Translations under genes and position numbers: made by a program | Assembly (NCBI GenBank): GCA_021848825.1 | Contig: JAJZTQ010000001.1 | Location: forward strand, 186,001 to 250,000 | Length of the DNA: 64,000 bases | Source: Pseudomonadota bacterium | GTDB taxonomy: Bacteria; Pseudomonadota; Gammaproteobacteria; Burkholderiales; JABEVD01 | Direction: 5' to 3' | Part shown: in pieces, positions 8,505 through 17,928 of the stretch | Layout: each line of letters opens with the position of its first letter | Position numbering within the stretch: the first letter of the stretch is position 1 | The notes under the pieces: model-generated | Seen by the model: only the letters and a program-made list of their open reading frames with translations | Told to the model about the DNA's origin: nothing | Databases searched by the model: none

Positions 8505-9743
8505 TTGAGTAAACGCAGAGTAGTAATCACCGGCCTTGGCATCGTTTCGCCGGTCGGTATAGGCGTAGACGAATCCTGGGCGAATCTGAGCGCGGGGCGT
8601 TCAGGGATTACGCGCATCACCCGCTTCGATGCCTCCGCCTTTTCCTCCCAGGTCGCAGGCGAAGTCAAGGGCTTCGATGTGACCAATTATCTTCCGGCAA
8701 AGGATGCGCGCCGGATGGATGTTTTCATCCATTACGGCATTGCGGCCGCGATGGAAGCGTTCAAGGATTCGGGGATAACGGTGACCGAAGAAAACGCCGA
8801 AATGATCGGCGTCAACATCGGTTCGGGAATCGGGGGATTGCCTGCGATAGAGGAAACGCACAACACCTATCTTGCAGGGGGCCCTAGAAAGATTTCCCCC
8901 TTCTTCATCCCCGGAACCATCATCAACATGATTTCCGGCCATCTTTCCATCATGTACGGGCTCAAGGGGCCGAATCTCGCGATGGTGACGGCCTGCACGA
9001 CAGCCACGCATTGCATAGGCAGTTCTGCCAGGATGATTGAATACGGCGATGCGGATGTGATGATAGCAGGCGGATCGGAATCCACTGTCTGTCCTCTTGC
9101 CGTCGGAGGGTTCAGTGCGGCGAGAGCATTGAGCACGAGAAACGACGATCCTGCGACCTCTTCGAGACCATGGGAGATCGGGCGGGACGGTTTCGTTCTG
9201 GGAGAGGGGGCGGGCGTGCTCGTTCTGGAGGAACTGGAACACGCCAAGGCAAGGGGCGCGAAGATTTATGCCGAGCTATCCGGTTTCGGGATGAGCGCCG
9301 ACGCCTATCACATGACCGCGCCTTGCGAAGACGGGGAAGGCGCTGCGAGGTGCATGAAGCATGCGATCAGAAATGCCGGGCTCAATCCCGAAGACGTCGA
9401 TTATGTCAATGCGCACGGCACTTCCACCCCGCTGGGGGATATTGCCGAAACGGTTGCACTCAAGCGCTATTTCGGTGACCATGCCAAAAAAGTGGCGATC
9501 AGCTCGACAAAATCCATGACAGGCCATCTGCTCGGGGCGGCAGGAGGGATAGAGGCTGTCTTTTCAGCGCTCAGCATCCATCATCAGGTTGCGCCGCCAA
9601 CGATCAATCTATTCGAGCAGGACCCCCAGTGCGATCTGGATTTCGTTCCCAATACCGCGAGAGAGATGAAAATCGATGTGGCGATTTCCAATTCTTTCGG
9701 ATTCGGCGGCACCAACGGAACGATCGTCTTCAGGAAATACTAG
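8505..9743 (+). CDS. fabF: Beta-ketoacyl-ACP synthase II (TTG start)
   Basis: The 412-residue elongation enzyme has the Cys-His-His triad: Cys164 in VTACTT, His304 in NAHGTST and His341 in MTGHLLG. The family N-terminus ([11 protein letters not shown]) follows directly on TTG 8505, with GGAG at 8496-8499 five bases upstream. No ATG fits, since earlier in-frame ATGs lie inside acpP. This is a clear TTG start. It is followed at once by pabC. Confidence 0.96.
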   Translation: MSKRRVVITGLGIVSPVGIGVDESWANLSAGRSGITRITRFDASAFSSQVAGEVKGFDVTNYLPAKDARRMDVFIHYGIAAAMEAFKDSGITVTEENAEMIGVNIGSGIGGLPAIEETHNTYLAGGPRKISPFFIPGTIINMISGHLSIMYGLKGPNLAMVTACTTATHCIGSSARMIEYGDADVMIAGGSESTVCPLAVGGFSAARALSTRNDDPATSSRPWEIGRDGFVLGEGAGVLVLEELEHAKARGAKIYAELSGFGMSADAYHMTAPCEDGEGAARCMKHAIRNAGLNPEDVDYVNAHGTSTPLGDIAETVALKRYFGDHAKKVAISSTKSMTGHLLGAAGGIEAVFSALSIHHQVAPPTINLFEQDPQCDLDFVPNTAREMKIDVAISNSFGFGGTNGTIVFRKY

Positions 9744-9744
9744 C

Positions 9745-10527
9745 TTGCTGGTGAACGGTGTATTTGCCGATGCTGTGAAGGCGAATGACCGGGGATTGAT
9801 GTATGGGGACGGGGTATTCAGGACTCTGCTCGTGAGAAAAGGTGTTCCTCAGCATTGGGATAGGCACTACCGTAGGCTCTCCCTGGATTGCGAAAGGATA
9901 GGCATTTCCCCGCCCGCCATGGAAACCCTGACCGAAGAACTGCTGCGCCTCGCAAAGGGGGATTGCGTGGCGAAGATCGTCGTCACGAGAGGGGCGGGGG
10001 AAAGGGGTTATCTTCCCGACGCATCCGTTGAACCGACCAGAATCATCTCGAAAAATCCGATTCCGGACCATCGTATTCTCAATGAAGTCAATGCGAGATT
10101 CTGCGATCTCAGGCTTTCCCATCAGCCTCGTCTCGCAGGCATCAAGCACCTCAACAGGCTGGAAAATGTGCTGGCCAGAATGGAGTGGCGCGATCCTGCC
10201 ATTGCCGAAGGACTGCTTCTCGACATCAACGATCATGTCATAGAAGGCACCATGAGCAGCCTGTTTCTGTACCATGAAGGCTGCCTGATCGCCCCTGACC
10301 TCGCTTCCTGCGGCGTCGAAGGCGTGCAGCGGGAGCGGGTGATCGAGTATTCGATGGCGTCGAACACCCCTTTGCAAATTCGGCGTTTCGGACAGGATGA
10401 ATTGCTGAAGGCCGAAGAAGTCTTCCTCGTCAACAGCGTGATCGGCCTCTGGCAGATCGTTTCTATCGGCGAAAGGCGCTGGGAAAAAGGCGGATTCTGC
10501 GGAGAATTGAGGAAATGGCTGCAATGA
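9745..10527 (+). CDS. pabC: Aminodeoxychorismate lyase (TTG start)
   Basis: The 260-residue PLP fold-type IV enzyme splits 4-amino-4-deoxychorismate to 4-aminobenzoate for folate synthesis. It shows the DRGLMYGDGVFRT motif near residue 20 and the PLP Lys134 in IKHLNRLE. TTG 9745 follows the fabF stop by one base and is preceded by AGGAAA at 9732-9737, giving the expected MLVNGVF N-terminus; GTG 9751 is the alternative. The fabF-pabC-mltG-tmk-holB order is conserved in proteobacteria. Confidence 0.92.
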   Translation: MLVNGVFADAVKANDRGLMYGDGVFRTLLVRKGVPQHWDRHYRRLSLDCERIGISPPAMETLTEELLRLAKGDCVAKIVVTRGAGERGYLPDASVEPTRIISKNPIPDHRILNEVNARFCDLRLSHQPRLAGIKHLNRLENVLARMEWRDPAIAEGLLLDINDHVIEGTMSSLFLYHEGCLIAPDLASCGVEGVQRERVIEYSMASNTPLQIRRFGQDELLKAEEVFLVNSVIGLWQIVSIGERRWEKGGFCGELRKWLQ

Positions 10528-11483
10528 AGAAGCTCATCCTGCTCCTTTCGATTCCAGTTGCAGCCGCCGCATTCTATCTCCTTGCGCCCATTTCCTTGCC
10601 CCCCCTTCCGCTCTCCTTCACGCTGGAAGAAGGAAGCCTGACCCATGCCGCGGGGCAGATGCAGAAGGAAGGCATTCTCAAGCACCCCTTTCCTTTCGTG
10701 CTGCTTGCCAGGGCGATGGGCAAGGCATCGTCGGTCAAGGCCGGAAACTATGAAATCGATCATGTTCTGAACCCGATCCAGCTTCTTTACAAGATCACCG
10801 GAAGCGATTTCACGCAGAGCAGGATCACGCTTGTCGAGGGGGCGACCTTCGGCGAAATCAGGAGAGAGCTTGATCAGGATCCCGATCTCGGGCATGATGC
10901 CGGGAAGCTCTCCGACAAGGCCATTCTTTCGATGCTTGGCGCGCCCGAATCCTCGCCAGAAGGGCTTTTCTTCCCGGACACCTATTATTTCGCGAAAGGC
11001 CAGAGCGACTTATCCATCCTGAAACGATCCTATCTCATGATGCAAAAAAGGCTTGGGAAGGAATGGCAAAACAGGGCGGCCGGCCTTCCCCTTTCTGATC
11101 CGTATCAGGCCTTGACGCTTGCATCAATAGTGGAAAAGGAAACGGGAAAGGAAAGAGCGATGGTTGCGGCAGTCTTTTTGAACCGCCTGAAGATAGGCAT
11201 GAAGCTTCAGACCGATCCTACCGTGATTTACGGGCTGGGGGAGCGCTACGACGGCAATCTCAGGAAAAAGGATCTGCTGGAGGATCAGCCCTACAATACC
11301 TATACCCGGCCCGGGCTTCCGCCCACGCCCATTTCGATGCCGGGATTGAAATCTATCGATGCGGTGCTCCATCCCGCCGATTCGAAAGCGCTTTATTTCG
11401 TGGCGAAGGGGGACGGCACTTCCTATTTTTCCAATTCTCTCGCCGAGCACAACAAGGCGGTCAACCGTTACCAGAGAAAATGA
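10524..11483 (+). CDS. mltG: Endolytic murein transglycosylase MltG
   Basis: The 319-residue protein has one N-terminal membrane segment (about 3-22) and a periplasmic YceG domain. The catalytic Glu204 sits in ASIVEKETG, and the family motif TYTRPGLPPTPI follows. MltG cuts nascent peptidoglycan strands and is thought to end glycan synthesis. ATG 10524 overlaps the pabC stop as ATGA, with GAGG 11-15 bp upstream. ATG 10515, three codons earlier, is also in frame but too close to that site. Confidence 0.95.
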   Translation: MKKLILLLSIPVAAAAFYLLAPISLPPLPLSFTLEEGSLTHAAGQMQKEGILKHPFPFVLLARAMGKASSVKAGNYEIDHVLNPIQLLYKITGSDFTQSRITLVEGATFGEIRRELDQDPDLGHDAGKLSDKAILSMLGAPESSPEGLFFPDTYYFAKGQSDLSILKRSYLMMQKRLGKEWQNRAAGLPLSDPYQALTLASIVEKETGKERAMVAAVFLNRLKIGMKLQTDPTVIYGLGERYDGNLRKKDLLEDQPYNTYTRPGLPPTPISMPGLKSIDAVLHPADSKALYFVAKGDGTSYFSNSLAEHNKAVNRYQRK

Positions 11484-12094
11484 GGAAAGCGAGATTCATC
11501 ACGCTCGAAGGCATAGACGGCGCGGGAAAAAGCACCCAGATGCCGAAAATAGAAGCGGTGCTGAAAAGCCATGGCGTGGAATATGTCATGACCAGGGAGC
11601 CTGGAGGAACTCCTGTCGGCGAAAAGCTCAGGGAAATTCTGCTTCACCAGGCCATGGAGCCTGAAACGGAAGCGCTGATGATGTTCGCTTCCCGCGCCGA
11701 GCATATCGCGACCGTCATCAAACCGGCGCTCGAGAAAGGCAAATGGGTCATTTCAGACCGTTTCACGGATGCGAGCTTCGCCTATCAGGGCGGAGGAAGG
11801 GGAATCCCTTTTGACAGGCTCGAAAATCTCGAACAATGGGTTCAGAAAGGATTCCAGCCCGACCTCACATTGCTGTTCGATGTGCCTGTCGAGATCGCAA
11901 GGAAAAGGCTTTCGAAAAACGAAAGCCTTGACCGCTTCGAGCATGAAAGGGAGGCCTTCTTCGAGAGAGTGAGAAAGGCCTATCTGGACCGCGCTTCGCG
12001 CCATCCCGAAAGATTCCTGGTGATGGATTCCAGCCTTTCAATCGAAGCGATCCATGCCGGAATCGAGCAAGCGATCTCAAGCCTATGCCCCTGA
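11480..12094 (+). CDS. tmk: Thymidylate kinase
   Basis: The 204-residue kinase phosphorylates dTMP to dTDP. It has the P-loop EGIDGAGKST (about 10-19), the TREPGGTP motif, DRFTDAS and the GGRGIP lid segment. It starts with an ATGA overlap with mltG and overlaps holB by 10 bp. Length is typical. Confidence 0.97.
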   Translation: MRKARFITLEGIDGAGKSTQMPKIEAVLKSHGVEYVMTREPGGTPVGEKLREILLHQAMEPETEALMMFASRAEHIATVIKPALEKGKWVISDRFTDASFAYQGGGRGIPFDRLENLEQWVQKGFQPDLTLLFDVPVEIARKRLSKNESLDRFEHEREAFFERVRKAYLDRASRHPERFLVMDSSLSIEAIHAGIEQAISSLCP

Positions 12095-13053
12095 ATGTCT
12101 ATGCCTGGCAGCAGCCGCTCTTTCGGAGTCTCCTGGGAAATCGGGAGAAGCTGCCTCATGCGCTCCTTTTGAAGGGAAAGAGCGGCACAGGCAAGCTGCA
12201 TTTCGCGCAGAGTCTGGCAAGGGCATTGCTTTGCGAATCGCCTCGCATGGACGGCAGCGCTTGCCTTTCCTGTACCGCCTGCAACTGGTTCGATCATGGC
12301 ATTCATCCTGATTTCAGGCTGCTGGAGCCGGAAATTGACGAGAACGGAAAGAAAGCTGCCCAGATCACCATCGATCAGGTCCGCTCGCTCGTCTCGTTCA
12401 TGAACATGACGACGCACAGGAACGGCTACAGGATCGTGCTGATCCATCCGGCTGACGCGATGAACGTTCATTCCGCCAATGCGCTTCTGAAGACGCTCGA
12501 GGAGCCTCATGGAAAGACGCTTTTCGTGCTCGTCACCCACAAGCAGCAAGCGCTCCTTCCAACCATATCGAGCCGATGCAGGATCATTTCCATGCCTTTC
12601 CCGAGAAGGGAAGAGGCACTTGCCTGGCTGAAGGAGAAAGGCATTGCCGGATCGTTTCTCGCCGAATCGGGGAATGCGCCGCTCGCCGCCCTCGATCTTG
12701 CCGGCCGGGACCGCACGCTTCTCGATCATGTCCTCGAAAAATTAGGCAATCCGGCAAGCCTGGATGCAGTCGAACTGGCCGAGATCTGTCAGAAAACGCC
12801 CCTTCCCGAATTCATTTCATGGCTGCAGAAATGGTGCCATGACCTGGCGAGCCAAGCTTTTGCCGGAAAAATACGCTATTTCCCGGCTTTATCGGATAGA
12901 ATCAATGCAGTATCAGGAAGGGCGGATAAAATCGAATTGTTGAAACTCATCCGCAAATTGAGTCAGGCACAGAGGATATCGTCCCATCCTGTCAATGCCA
13001 GGCTTTTCATCGAGGAGCTCGTTTTGAACTATCGCAACATGGCGGGAAGATGA
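12085..13053 (+). CDS. holB: DNA polymerase III subunit delta prime
   Basis: The 322-residue AAA+ protein is part of the clamp loader. It has the degenerate P-loop GKSGTGK, a Cys cluster (CLSCTACNW) typical of the zinc module, and the ANALLKTLEEP and SSRC motifs of delta prime. It starts within tmk and ends with an ATGA overlap with the PilZ gene, an order conserved in many Beta- and Gammaproteobacteria. Confidence 0.95.
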   Translation: MPLNVYAWQQPLFRSLLGNREKLPHALLLKGKSGTGKLHFAQSLARALLCESPRMDGSACLSCTACNWFDHGIHPDFRLLEPEIDENGKKAAQITIDQVRSLVSFMNMTTHRNGYRIVLIHPADAMNVHSANALLKTLEEPHGKTLFVLVTHKQQALLPTISSRCRIISMPFPRREEALAWLKEKGIAGSFLAESGNAPLAALDLAGRDRTLLDHVLEKLGNPASLDAVELAEICQKTPLPEFISWLQKWCHDLASQAFAGKIRYFPALSDRINAVSGRADKIELLKLIRKLSQAQRISSHPVNARLFIEELVLNYRNMAGR

Positions 13054-13385
13054 AGCCGAGCAGCGTCCTTTCCTTCAACATCAAGGACAAGCATGCCCTT
13101 CATTCGGCCTACATGCCTCACGTGACAGGCGGGGGATTGTTCGTGCCCACCGACAGGCCTTACAGGCTGGGCGACGAGGTTTTCATCCTGCTCGTCCTGC
13201 CCGACAGCCAGGACAAGCTCCCTGTCGCAGGAAACGTCGTCTGGATCACCCCGCCAAACGCAATGGGAAGCAGAGTCCAGGGAATAGGCATCCGATTCAA
13301 GGATGACGAAAATGGCAGGCTTGCAGGTTCGAAAATCGAAGCCATGATCGCGGGCATGCCTGCCCGCCCGACCCATACGATGTGA
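13050..13385 (+). CDS. pilZ: PilZ-domain protein of the type IV pilus assembly subgroup
   Basis: The 111-residue protein is a single PilZ domain (VTGGGLFVPTDRPYRLGDEVFILLVLP-type core, VVWITP). The N-terminal RxxxR and DxSxxG residues that bind c-di-GMP are not seen, which fits the PilZ subgroup that works in type IV pilus assembly through protein contacts. Its place between holB and tatD is the conserved site of this gene. The window also encodes two GGDEF proteins, but this PilZ may not respond to their product. Confidence 0.9.
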   Translation: MKPSSVLSFNIKDKHALHSAYMPHVTGGGLFVPTDRPYRLGDEVFILLVLPDSQDKLPVAGNVVWITPPNAMGSRVQGIGIRFKDDENGRLAGSKIEAMIAGMPARPTHTM

Positions 13386-13387
13386 AC

Positions 13388-14155
13388 ATGCTGGTCGATT
13401 CGCACTGCCATCTCGATTTTCCAGAGCTCTCCGAGAACCTCGGGTCGCTTCTCGAAAACATGAAACAGAACGATGTGGTCGCTGCGCTCTGCGTCGGTGT
13501 CAATCTCGAGGATTTCCCGAGGGTGAGAAGGATAGCTGAGGATCATGCCAATATCTACGCATCGGTCGGCGTTCATCCCGATTACGAAGTGGAAGAGCCG
13601 ACTGTCGAGGAGATCACGGCGCTTGCGGAACACCCGAAGGTGATCGCGATAGGCGAGACGGGGCTCGACTATTTCAGGCTGAAGGGCGATCTTGAATGGC
13701 AGAGGACGCGTTTCAGGAACCACATTCGCGCCGCCAGAAGAACAGGAAAACCGCTCATCATCCATACCAGGGAAGCGTCCGATGACACCCTGCGCATCAT
13801 GGAAGAGGAGGGGGCGATCGAGGTCGGCGGCGTCATGCACTGCTTCACCGAGAGCTGGGAAGTCGCAAAGGCTGCGATGGAAATGAACTTCTACATTTCC
13901 TTTTCCGGGATCGTGACCTTCAAGAAGGCGCTGGAACTGAAGGAAGTGGCAAAGCAGGTGCCGCTCGAGAAGATGCTCGTCGAGACGGATTCGCCCTATC
14001 TCGCCCCTGTCCCTTACAGGGGAAAGACCAATCAGCCGGCCTACGTGAGAAACGTGGCGGAAGAAATCGCTTCCCTCAGGGGAATCACGCTCGAGGAAGT
14101 GGGAAGCGCGACGACCGAGAATTTTTTCAGGCTTTTCCGCCTGGAGAAATTCTAG
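13388..14155 (+). CDS. tatD: TatD-family metal-dependent DNase
   Basis: The 255-residue TIM-barrel hydrolase has the metal ligands DSHCHLD at the N-terminus, Glu in IGETGLDYF, His in IIHTREA, His in MHCFTES and Asp in TDSPYLAP. TatD proteins act as 3'-5' exonucleases. I start at ATG 13388; GTG 13382, overlapping the pilZ stop, is an alternative that adds two residues. It ends the rightward operon and converges on acnA with stop codons sharing the palindrome CTAG at 14152-14155. Confidence 0.94.
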   Translation: MLVDSHCHLDFPELSENLGSLLENMKQNDVVAALCVGVNLEDFPRVRRIAEDHANIYASVGVHPDYEVEEPTVEEITALAEHPKVIAIGETGLDYFRLKGDLEWQRTRFRNHIRAARRTGKPLIIHTREASDDTLRIMEEEGAIEVGGVMHCFTESWEVAKAAMEMNFYISFSGIVTFKKALELKEVAKQVPLEKMLVETDSPYLAPVPYRGKTNQPAYVRNVAEEIASLRGITLEEVGSATTENFFRLFRLEKF

Positions 14156-16812
14156 TTCATCAGCTTCTCAAGGACATAGGGAAGGATGCCGCCCTTCCTG
14201 TAGTATTCGACCTCTATCGGCGTGTCTATCCTGAGCAGCAGAGGGACACTTTCTTCCCGTCCGTTTCGGCGCCTGATCACGAGCTTCACTTCCTGCTGCG
14301 GTGCGATGTCTTTGCCGATGATCAGGTCGAAGGCTTCCGTTCCGTCCAGATTCAGGCTTTTCGCAGTGGTGCCCGCCTTGAACTGGCAGGGCAGGACGCC
14401 CATCCCCACGAGATTGCTGCGATGGATGCGCTCGAAGCTCGCTGCGATCACGGCCTTCACGCCGAGCAGCCGGGTTCCCTTTGCAGCCCAGTCTCTCGAC
14501 GAACCCGTCCCGTATTCTTCGCCCGCGAAGATCAGGGTCGGCATGTTCACCGAGATGTAATTCATCGCCGCGTCATAGATGCTCATTTCCCGTCCGTCAT
14601 AAAGCGTGATGCCGCCTTCCGAGCCTGGAATCATCAGGTTCCTGATCCTGACGTTGGCGAAAGTGCCTCTCATCATCACTTCATGGTTGCCCCTTCTGGC
14701 GCCATAGCTGTTGAAGTCCGAAACCCCCACGCCATGCTCGGTCAGGTACTTGCCTGCAGGGGAGGAAGCCTTGATGCCGCCGGCAGGGCTGATATGGTCT
14801 GTCGTCACGGAATCGCCGAAAATGCCGAGCGCCCTGGCGTTCAGGATATCGCCGGTTTCCTGGGCTTTTTCCTTGAAGAAAGGCGGTTCCTGGATATAGG
14901 TCGACCGGGTTCCCCATTCATATACTGCGCTTTTTGAAGAGCCGATTCCCTCCCAGAGCGGATTGTCCTTCAGGAAGTCCGCATAGAGCGCCCGATAGAC
15001 CGCAGGATCGGTCGCATAAGGCATGACTGCCGAAATTTCCTCCTGGCTGGGCCAGATTTCCCTTAGATAAACAGGGCGCTTTTCCCTGTCGAATCCTACC
15101 GGGTCATTGGCAAGATCGACGTTCACCGTTCCAGCTATCGCGAAAGCCACGACAAGCGGCGGACTCATCAGGAAATTGGCCTTGATGTTCTGGTGTATCC
15201 TGGCTTCGAAATTCCTGTTGCCCGAAAGAACGGCGCAGGCGACGATATCGTTCCGGACGACGGCTTCCTCTATATGTGTTTCCAGCGGTCCCGAATTGCC
15301 TATGCAGGTCGTGCAGCCATAGCCGACAAGCCTGAAGCCGAGATCGTCCAGATAGTGCTGAAGGCCTGCGTTTTCGAGATAGCGGGTGACGACACGGGAG
15401 CCCGGGGCAAGCGAAGTCTTGATCCTGGGATCGACCTTGAGCCCTTTTTCGACTGCTTTCTTGGCGAGCAAGCCCGCAGCGAGCAATACCCCCGGATTCG
15501 ACGTATTCGTGCAGGAAGTGATCGCAGCGATCAGCACATCGCCATGCCTTATCGTCCCGTCTCCCTCGACCTCGTATCGATTATCGAGATCATGCTTGCC
15601 GTATCCGCCGTCGCCTGCAGGTTTCGTGACGAGGGAAGCGAAGGATTTCCCGAGATCGGAAAGATTTATCCTGTCCTGAGGGCGCCTCGGGCCGGCGACG
15701 CTGGGCGAAATGCTGGAGAGGTCGATCTCTATGACCCTGGTGTAATCGCATTGGCCTTCGAGGGGGATGCCGAAAAGGCCCTGCGCCTCGTAATAGGATC
15801 TCAGGAGATCGATTTCGTCCTGGCTTCTTCCGGTTGCTTCGAAATAGCTGCAGGTCGCCTCGTCCACGGGGAAAAAGCCCATCGTCGCGCCATACTCCGG
15901 CGCCATGTTCGCGATCGTCGCGCGATCCGGAACCGAAAGGGAGTGCGCGCCTTCTCCGAAAAACTCGACGAATTTCCCCACCACCTTTTCCTGTCTCAGT
16001 CTTTCTGTGACGAAAAGGACGAGATCGGTCGCCGTCACCCCGGCATTCAGTCTTCCCTTCAGGTTCACGCCTATCACGTCGGGCGTCAGGAAATAGACAG
16101 GCTGTCCGAGCATTCCGGCTTCCGCTTCGATGCCGCCCACGCCCCAGCCTACCACCCCGATGCCGTTGATCATGGTGGTATGGGAATCGGTCCCGACGAG
16201 CGTGTCCGGAAAATAAACGCCGTCCTTCGAGAGCACGCCTCTCGCTAGATATTCCAGATTGACCTGGTGCACGATGCCGATTCCAGGGGGCACGACCTTG
16301 AAGGTCTCGAAGGCCTGCATCCCCCATTTCAGAAACTCGTAGCGCTCCCTGTTCCTTTCGAATTCGAGAGACATGTTGCGCTCGAGCGCCGTGGGGGAAT
16401 TGTAATGGTCGACCTGAATGGAATGGTCGACGACGAGATCGACAGGAACGAGCGGCTCGACGATTTTAGGATTTCTTCCTATGGCCTTCGCGGCATTTCT
16501 CATCGCTGCAAGGTCGGCGAGCAGGGGCACGCCCGTGAAATCCTGCAGCACGATCCTGGCGACAAGGAAGGGAATTTCGTCGATTCTGGGCGCTTCAGGC
16601 TGCCATCCTGCAAGTTGCCTGACATGGGCTTCCGTGACCCGCTTGCCGTCGACATTTCTCAGGACGGATTCGAGCACCACCCTGATCGACACCGGAAGTC
16701 TTGAAATCTTGCCGAGCCCGGCCTCTTCGAGCGCCGAAAGGGAATAGTAATGACCCTTTTTCCCGGACCCGAGCGAGAATTCCCTGAACGAATTGTAAAG
16801 ATCGTGTCCCAT
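14152..16812 (-). CDS. acnA: Aconitate hydratase A
   Basis: The 886-residue enzyme interconverts citrate and isocitrate through a 4Fe-4S cluster. The cluster ligands are Cys434 (TSCTNT), Cys500 and Cys503 ([10 protein letters not shown]). Length matches AcnA/IRP-type aconitases, not AcnB. The frame is open 39 codons further upstream, but the family N-terminus begins at ATG 16812. The gene is divergent from rpoS across a 204-bp AT-rich region and overlaps tatD by 4 bp at its end. Confidence 0.96.
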   Translation of the reverse strand: MGHDLYNSFREFSLGSGKKGHYYSLSALEEAGLGKISRLPVSIRVVLESVLRNVDGKRVTEAHVRQLAGWQPEAPRIDEIPFLVARIVLQDFTGVPLLADLAAMRNAAKAIGRNPKIVEPLVPVDLVVDHSIQVDHYNSPTALERNMSLEFERNRERYEFLKWGMQAFETFKVVPPGIGIVHQVNLEYLARGVLSKDGVYFPDTLVGTDSHTTMINGIGVVGWGVGGIEAEAGMLGQPVYFLTPDVIGVNLKGRLNAGVTATDLVLFVTERLRQEKVVGKFVEFFGEGAHSLSVPDRATIANMAPEYGATMGFFPVDEATCSYFEATGRSQDEIDLLRSYYEAQGLFGIPLEGQCDYTRVIEIDLSSISPSVAGPRRPQDRINLSDLGKSFASLVTKPAGDGGYGKHDLDNRYEVEGDGTIRHGDVLIAAITSCTNTSNPGVLLAAGLLAKKAVEKGLKVDPRIKTSLAPGSRVVTRYLENAGLQHYLDDLGFRLVGYGCTTCIGNSGPLETHIEEAVVRNDIVACAVLSGNRNFEARIHQNIKANFLMSPPLVVAFAIAGTVNVDLANDPVGFDREKRPVYLREIWPSQEEISAVMPYATDPAVYRALYADFLKDNPLWEGIGSSKSAVYEWGTRSTYIQEPPFFKEKAQETGDILNARALGIFGDSVTTDHISPAGGIKASSPAGKYLTEHGVGVSDFNSYGARRGNHEVMMRGTFANVRIRNLMIPGSEGGITLYDGREMSIYDAAMNYISVNMPTLIFAGEEYGTGSSRDWAAKGTRLLGVKAVIAASFERIHRSNLVGMGVLPCQFKAGTTAKSLNLDGTEAFDLIIGKDIAPQQEVKLVIRRRNGREESVPLLLRIDTPIEVEYYRKGGILPYVLEKLMN

Positions 16813-16973
16813 CGAAGCCCCCGGAATCAAAAATCGATAATCATACCTTTTGAAGCTGCCTTGCGAAAGTCTAGGACAAACACCGATCGCTTTATTTCCG
16901 ATATTCCACATCGATATTAAGAGTGGCACTCATTCCTTCCCAATCGGGCGAAAATCATAATAAAATATATCAA

Positions 16974-16985
16974 TAATGATCATTA
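16974..16985. promoter_or_regulatory. Perfect 12-bp palindrome between acnA and rpoS
   Basis: TAATGATCATTA reads the same on both strands and lies in AT-rich DNA 31 bp before the rpoS start. The left part resembles half of a Fur box, matching about 11 of 19 consensus positions when extended. It may be an operator for rpoS, acnA or both. The 204-bp region holds several A/T runs that could be -10 elements, but I could not fix a promoter. Confidence 0.3.
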
Positions 16986-17016
16986 GATAGATTCTAAATA
17001 TATAGAGGAGAGTTCC

Positions 17017-17928
17017 ATGACTGCCTATATTGAAGACGAATTTGCGCAAGGCGCCAATCTTCCAGGAGAGGAAGAGCAGCAGGAGTCCTATGTCGAAGAA
17101 GGGGGATACGACGTCACTCAATTGTATTTCAATGAAATCGGGCAGAAGGCGCTTCTGACCGTCGACGAGGAAAGAATGCTGACCCGGCTGGTCAGGCAGG
17201 GTGATTTCCAGGCAAGACAGAAAATGATAGAGCACAATCTCCGACTCGTGGTCAACATCGCAAAACGCTATGTCAATCGCGGCGTGGCATTGCTCGACCT
17301 GATCGAGGAGGGCAATCTCGGCTTGATCCATGCCCTGGAAAAATTCGATCCTGAGCTAGGATTCAGGTTCTCCACCTATGCGACATGGTGGATCAGGCAG
17401 AATATCGAACGCGCGATCATGAATCAGTCGAGAACCATAAGACTTCCCGTCCATGTCGTCAAGGAACTCAATTCCATCCTGAAAACGATGCGGGACATGG
17501 AGAATACCCAGGACGAAAAGAACGCGGCCAATATCGCGAATCGCCTGGACATCCCGGTCGAGAATGTCAGATGGGCCCTTCGCCAGAACGAAAGAATGGT
17601 TTCACTGGATGCGCCGCTCGACATCGATCCCATGCTTTCCATAGGAGAATCGATACAGGACGAGCAGAATCTTCCGCCGGACATGATGCTCGAGCAATCG
17701 GAAATGCAGAAAATCGTGATCGAATGGATAGAGGATCTCGGTCCCAAGCAGCGAGAAGTGATCGAAAAACGATACGGTTTCAACGGCGAGGAATCGATGA
17801 CGCTCGAGCAGCTCGCGAAATGCCTCGGACTCACCAGGGAAAGAATAAGGCAGATCCAGATCGAAGCGCTTCAGCAGCTGAAGAAGCGCTTCATGGCAGA
17901 AGGCATCTACAAGGAAATGCTGCTATAG
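17017..17928 (+). CDS. rpoS: RNA polymerase sigma factor RpoS
   Basis: The 303-residue sigma factor shows region 2 ([30 protein letters not shown], split here as a long conserved block at about 76-105), the -10 binding [11 protein letters not shown] and region 4 ([18 protein letters not shown]). The [16 protein letters not shown]-terminal block and lack of a region 1.1 fit RpoS, the stationary-phase and general stress factor. GAGGAG at 17005-17010 is 6 bp before ATG. Unlike in E. coli, nlpD is not directly upstream; it is about 24 kb away at 41-42 kb. The stop overlaps that of mutS within CTATAG at 17923-17928. Confidence 0.93.
   Translation: MTAYIEDEFAQGANLPGEEEQQESYVEEGGYDVTQLYFNEIGQKALLTVDEERMLTRLVRQGDFQARQKMIEHNLRLVVNIAKRYVNRGVALLDLIEEGNLGLIHALEKFDPELGFRFSTYATWWIRQNIERAIMNQSRTIRLPVHVVKELNSILKTMRDMENTQDEKNAANIANRLDIPVENVRWALRQNERMVSLDAPLDIDPMLSIGESIQDEQNLPPDMMLEQSEMQKIVIEWIEDLGPKQREVIEKRYGFNGEESMTLEQLAKCLGLTRERIRQIQIEALQQLKKRFMAEGIYKEMLL

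Noticed and set aside
15193-16248. 351-codon frame antisense to acnA
   Set aside because: Aconitase is certain from its cluster Cys and length. The opposite frame is an artefact of its codon use.
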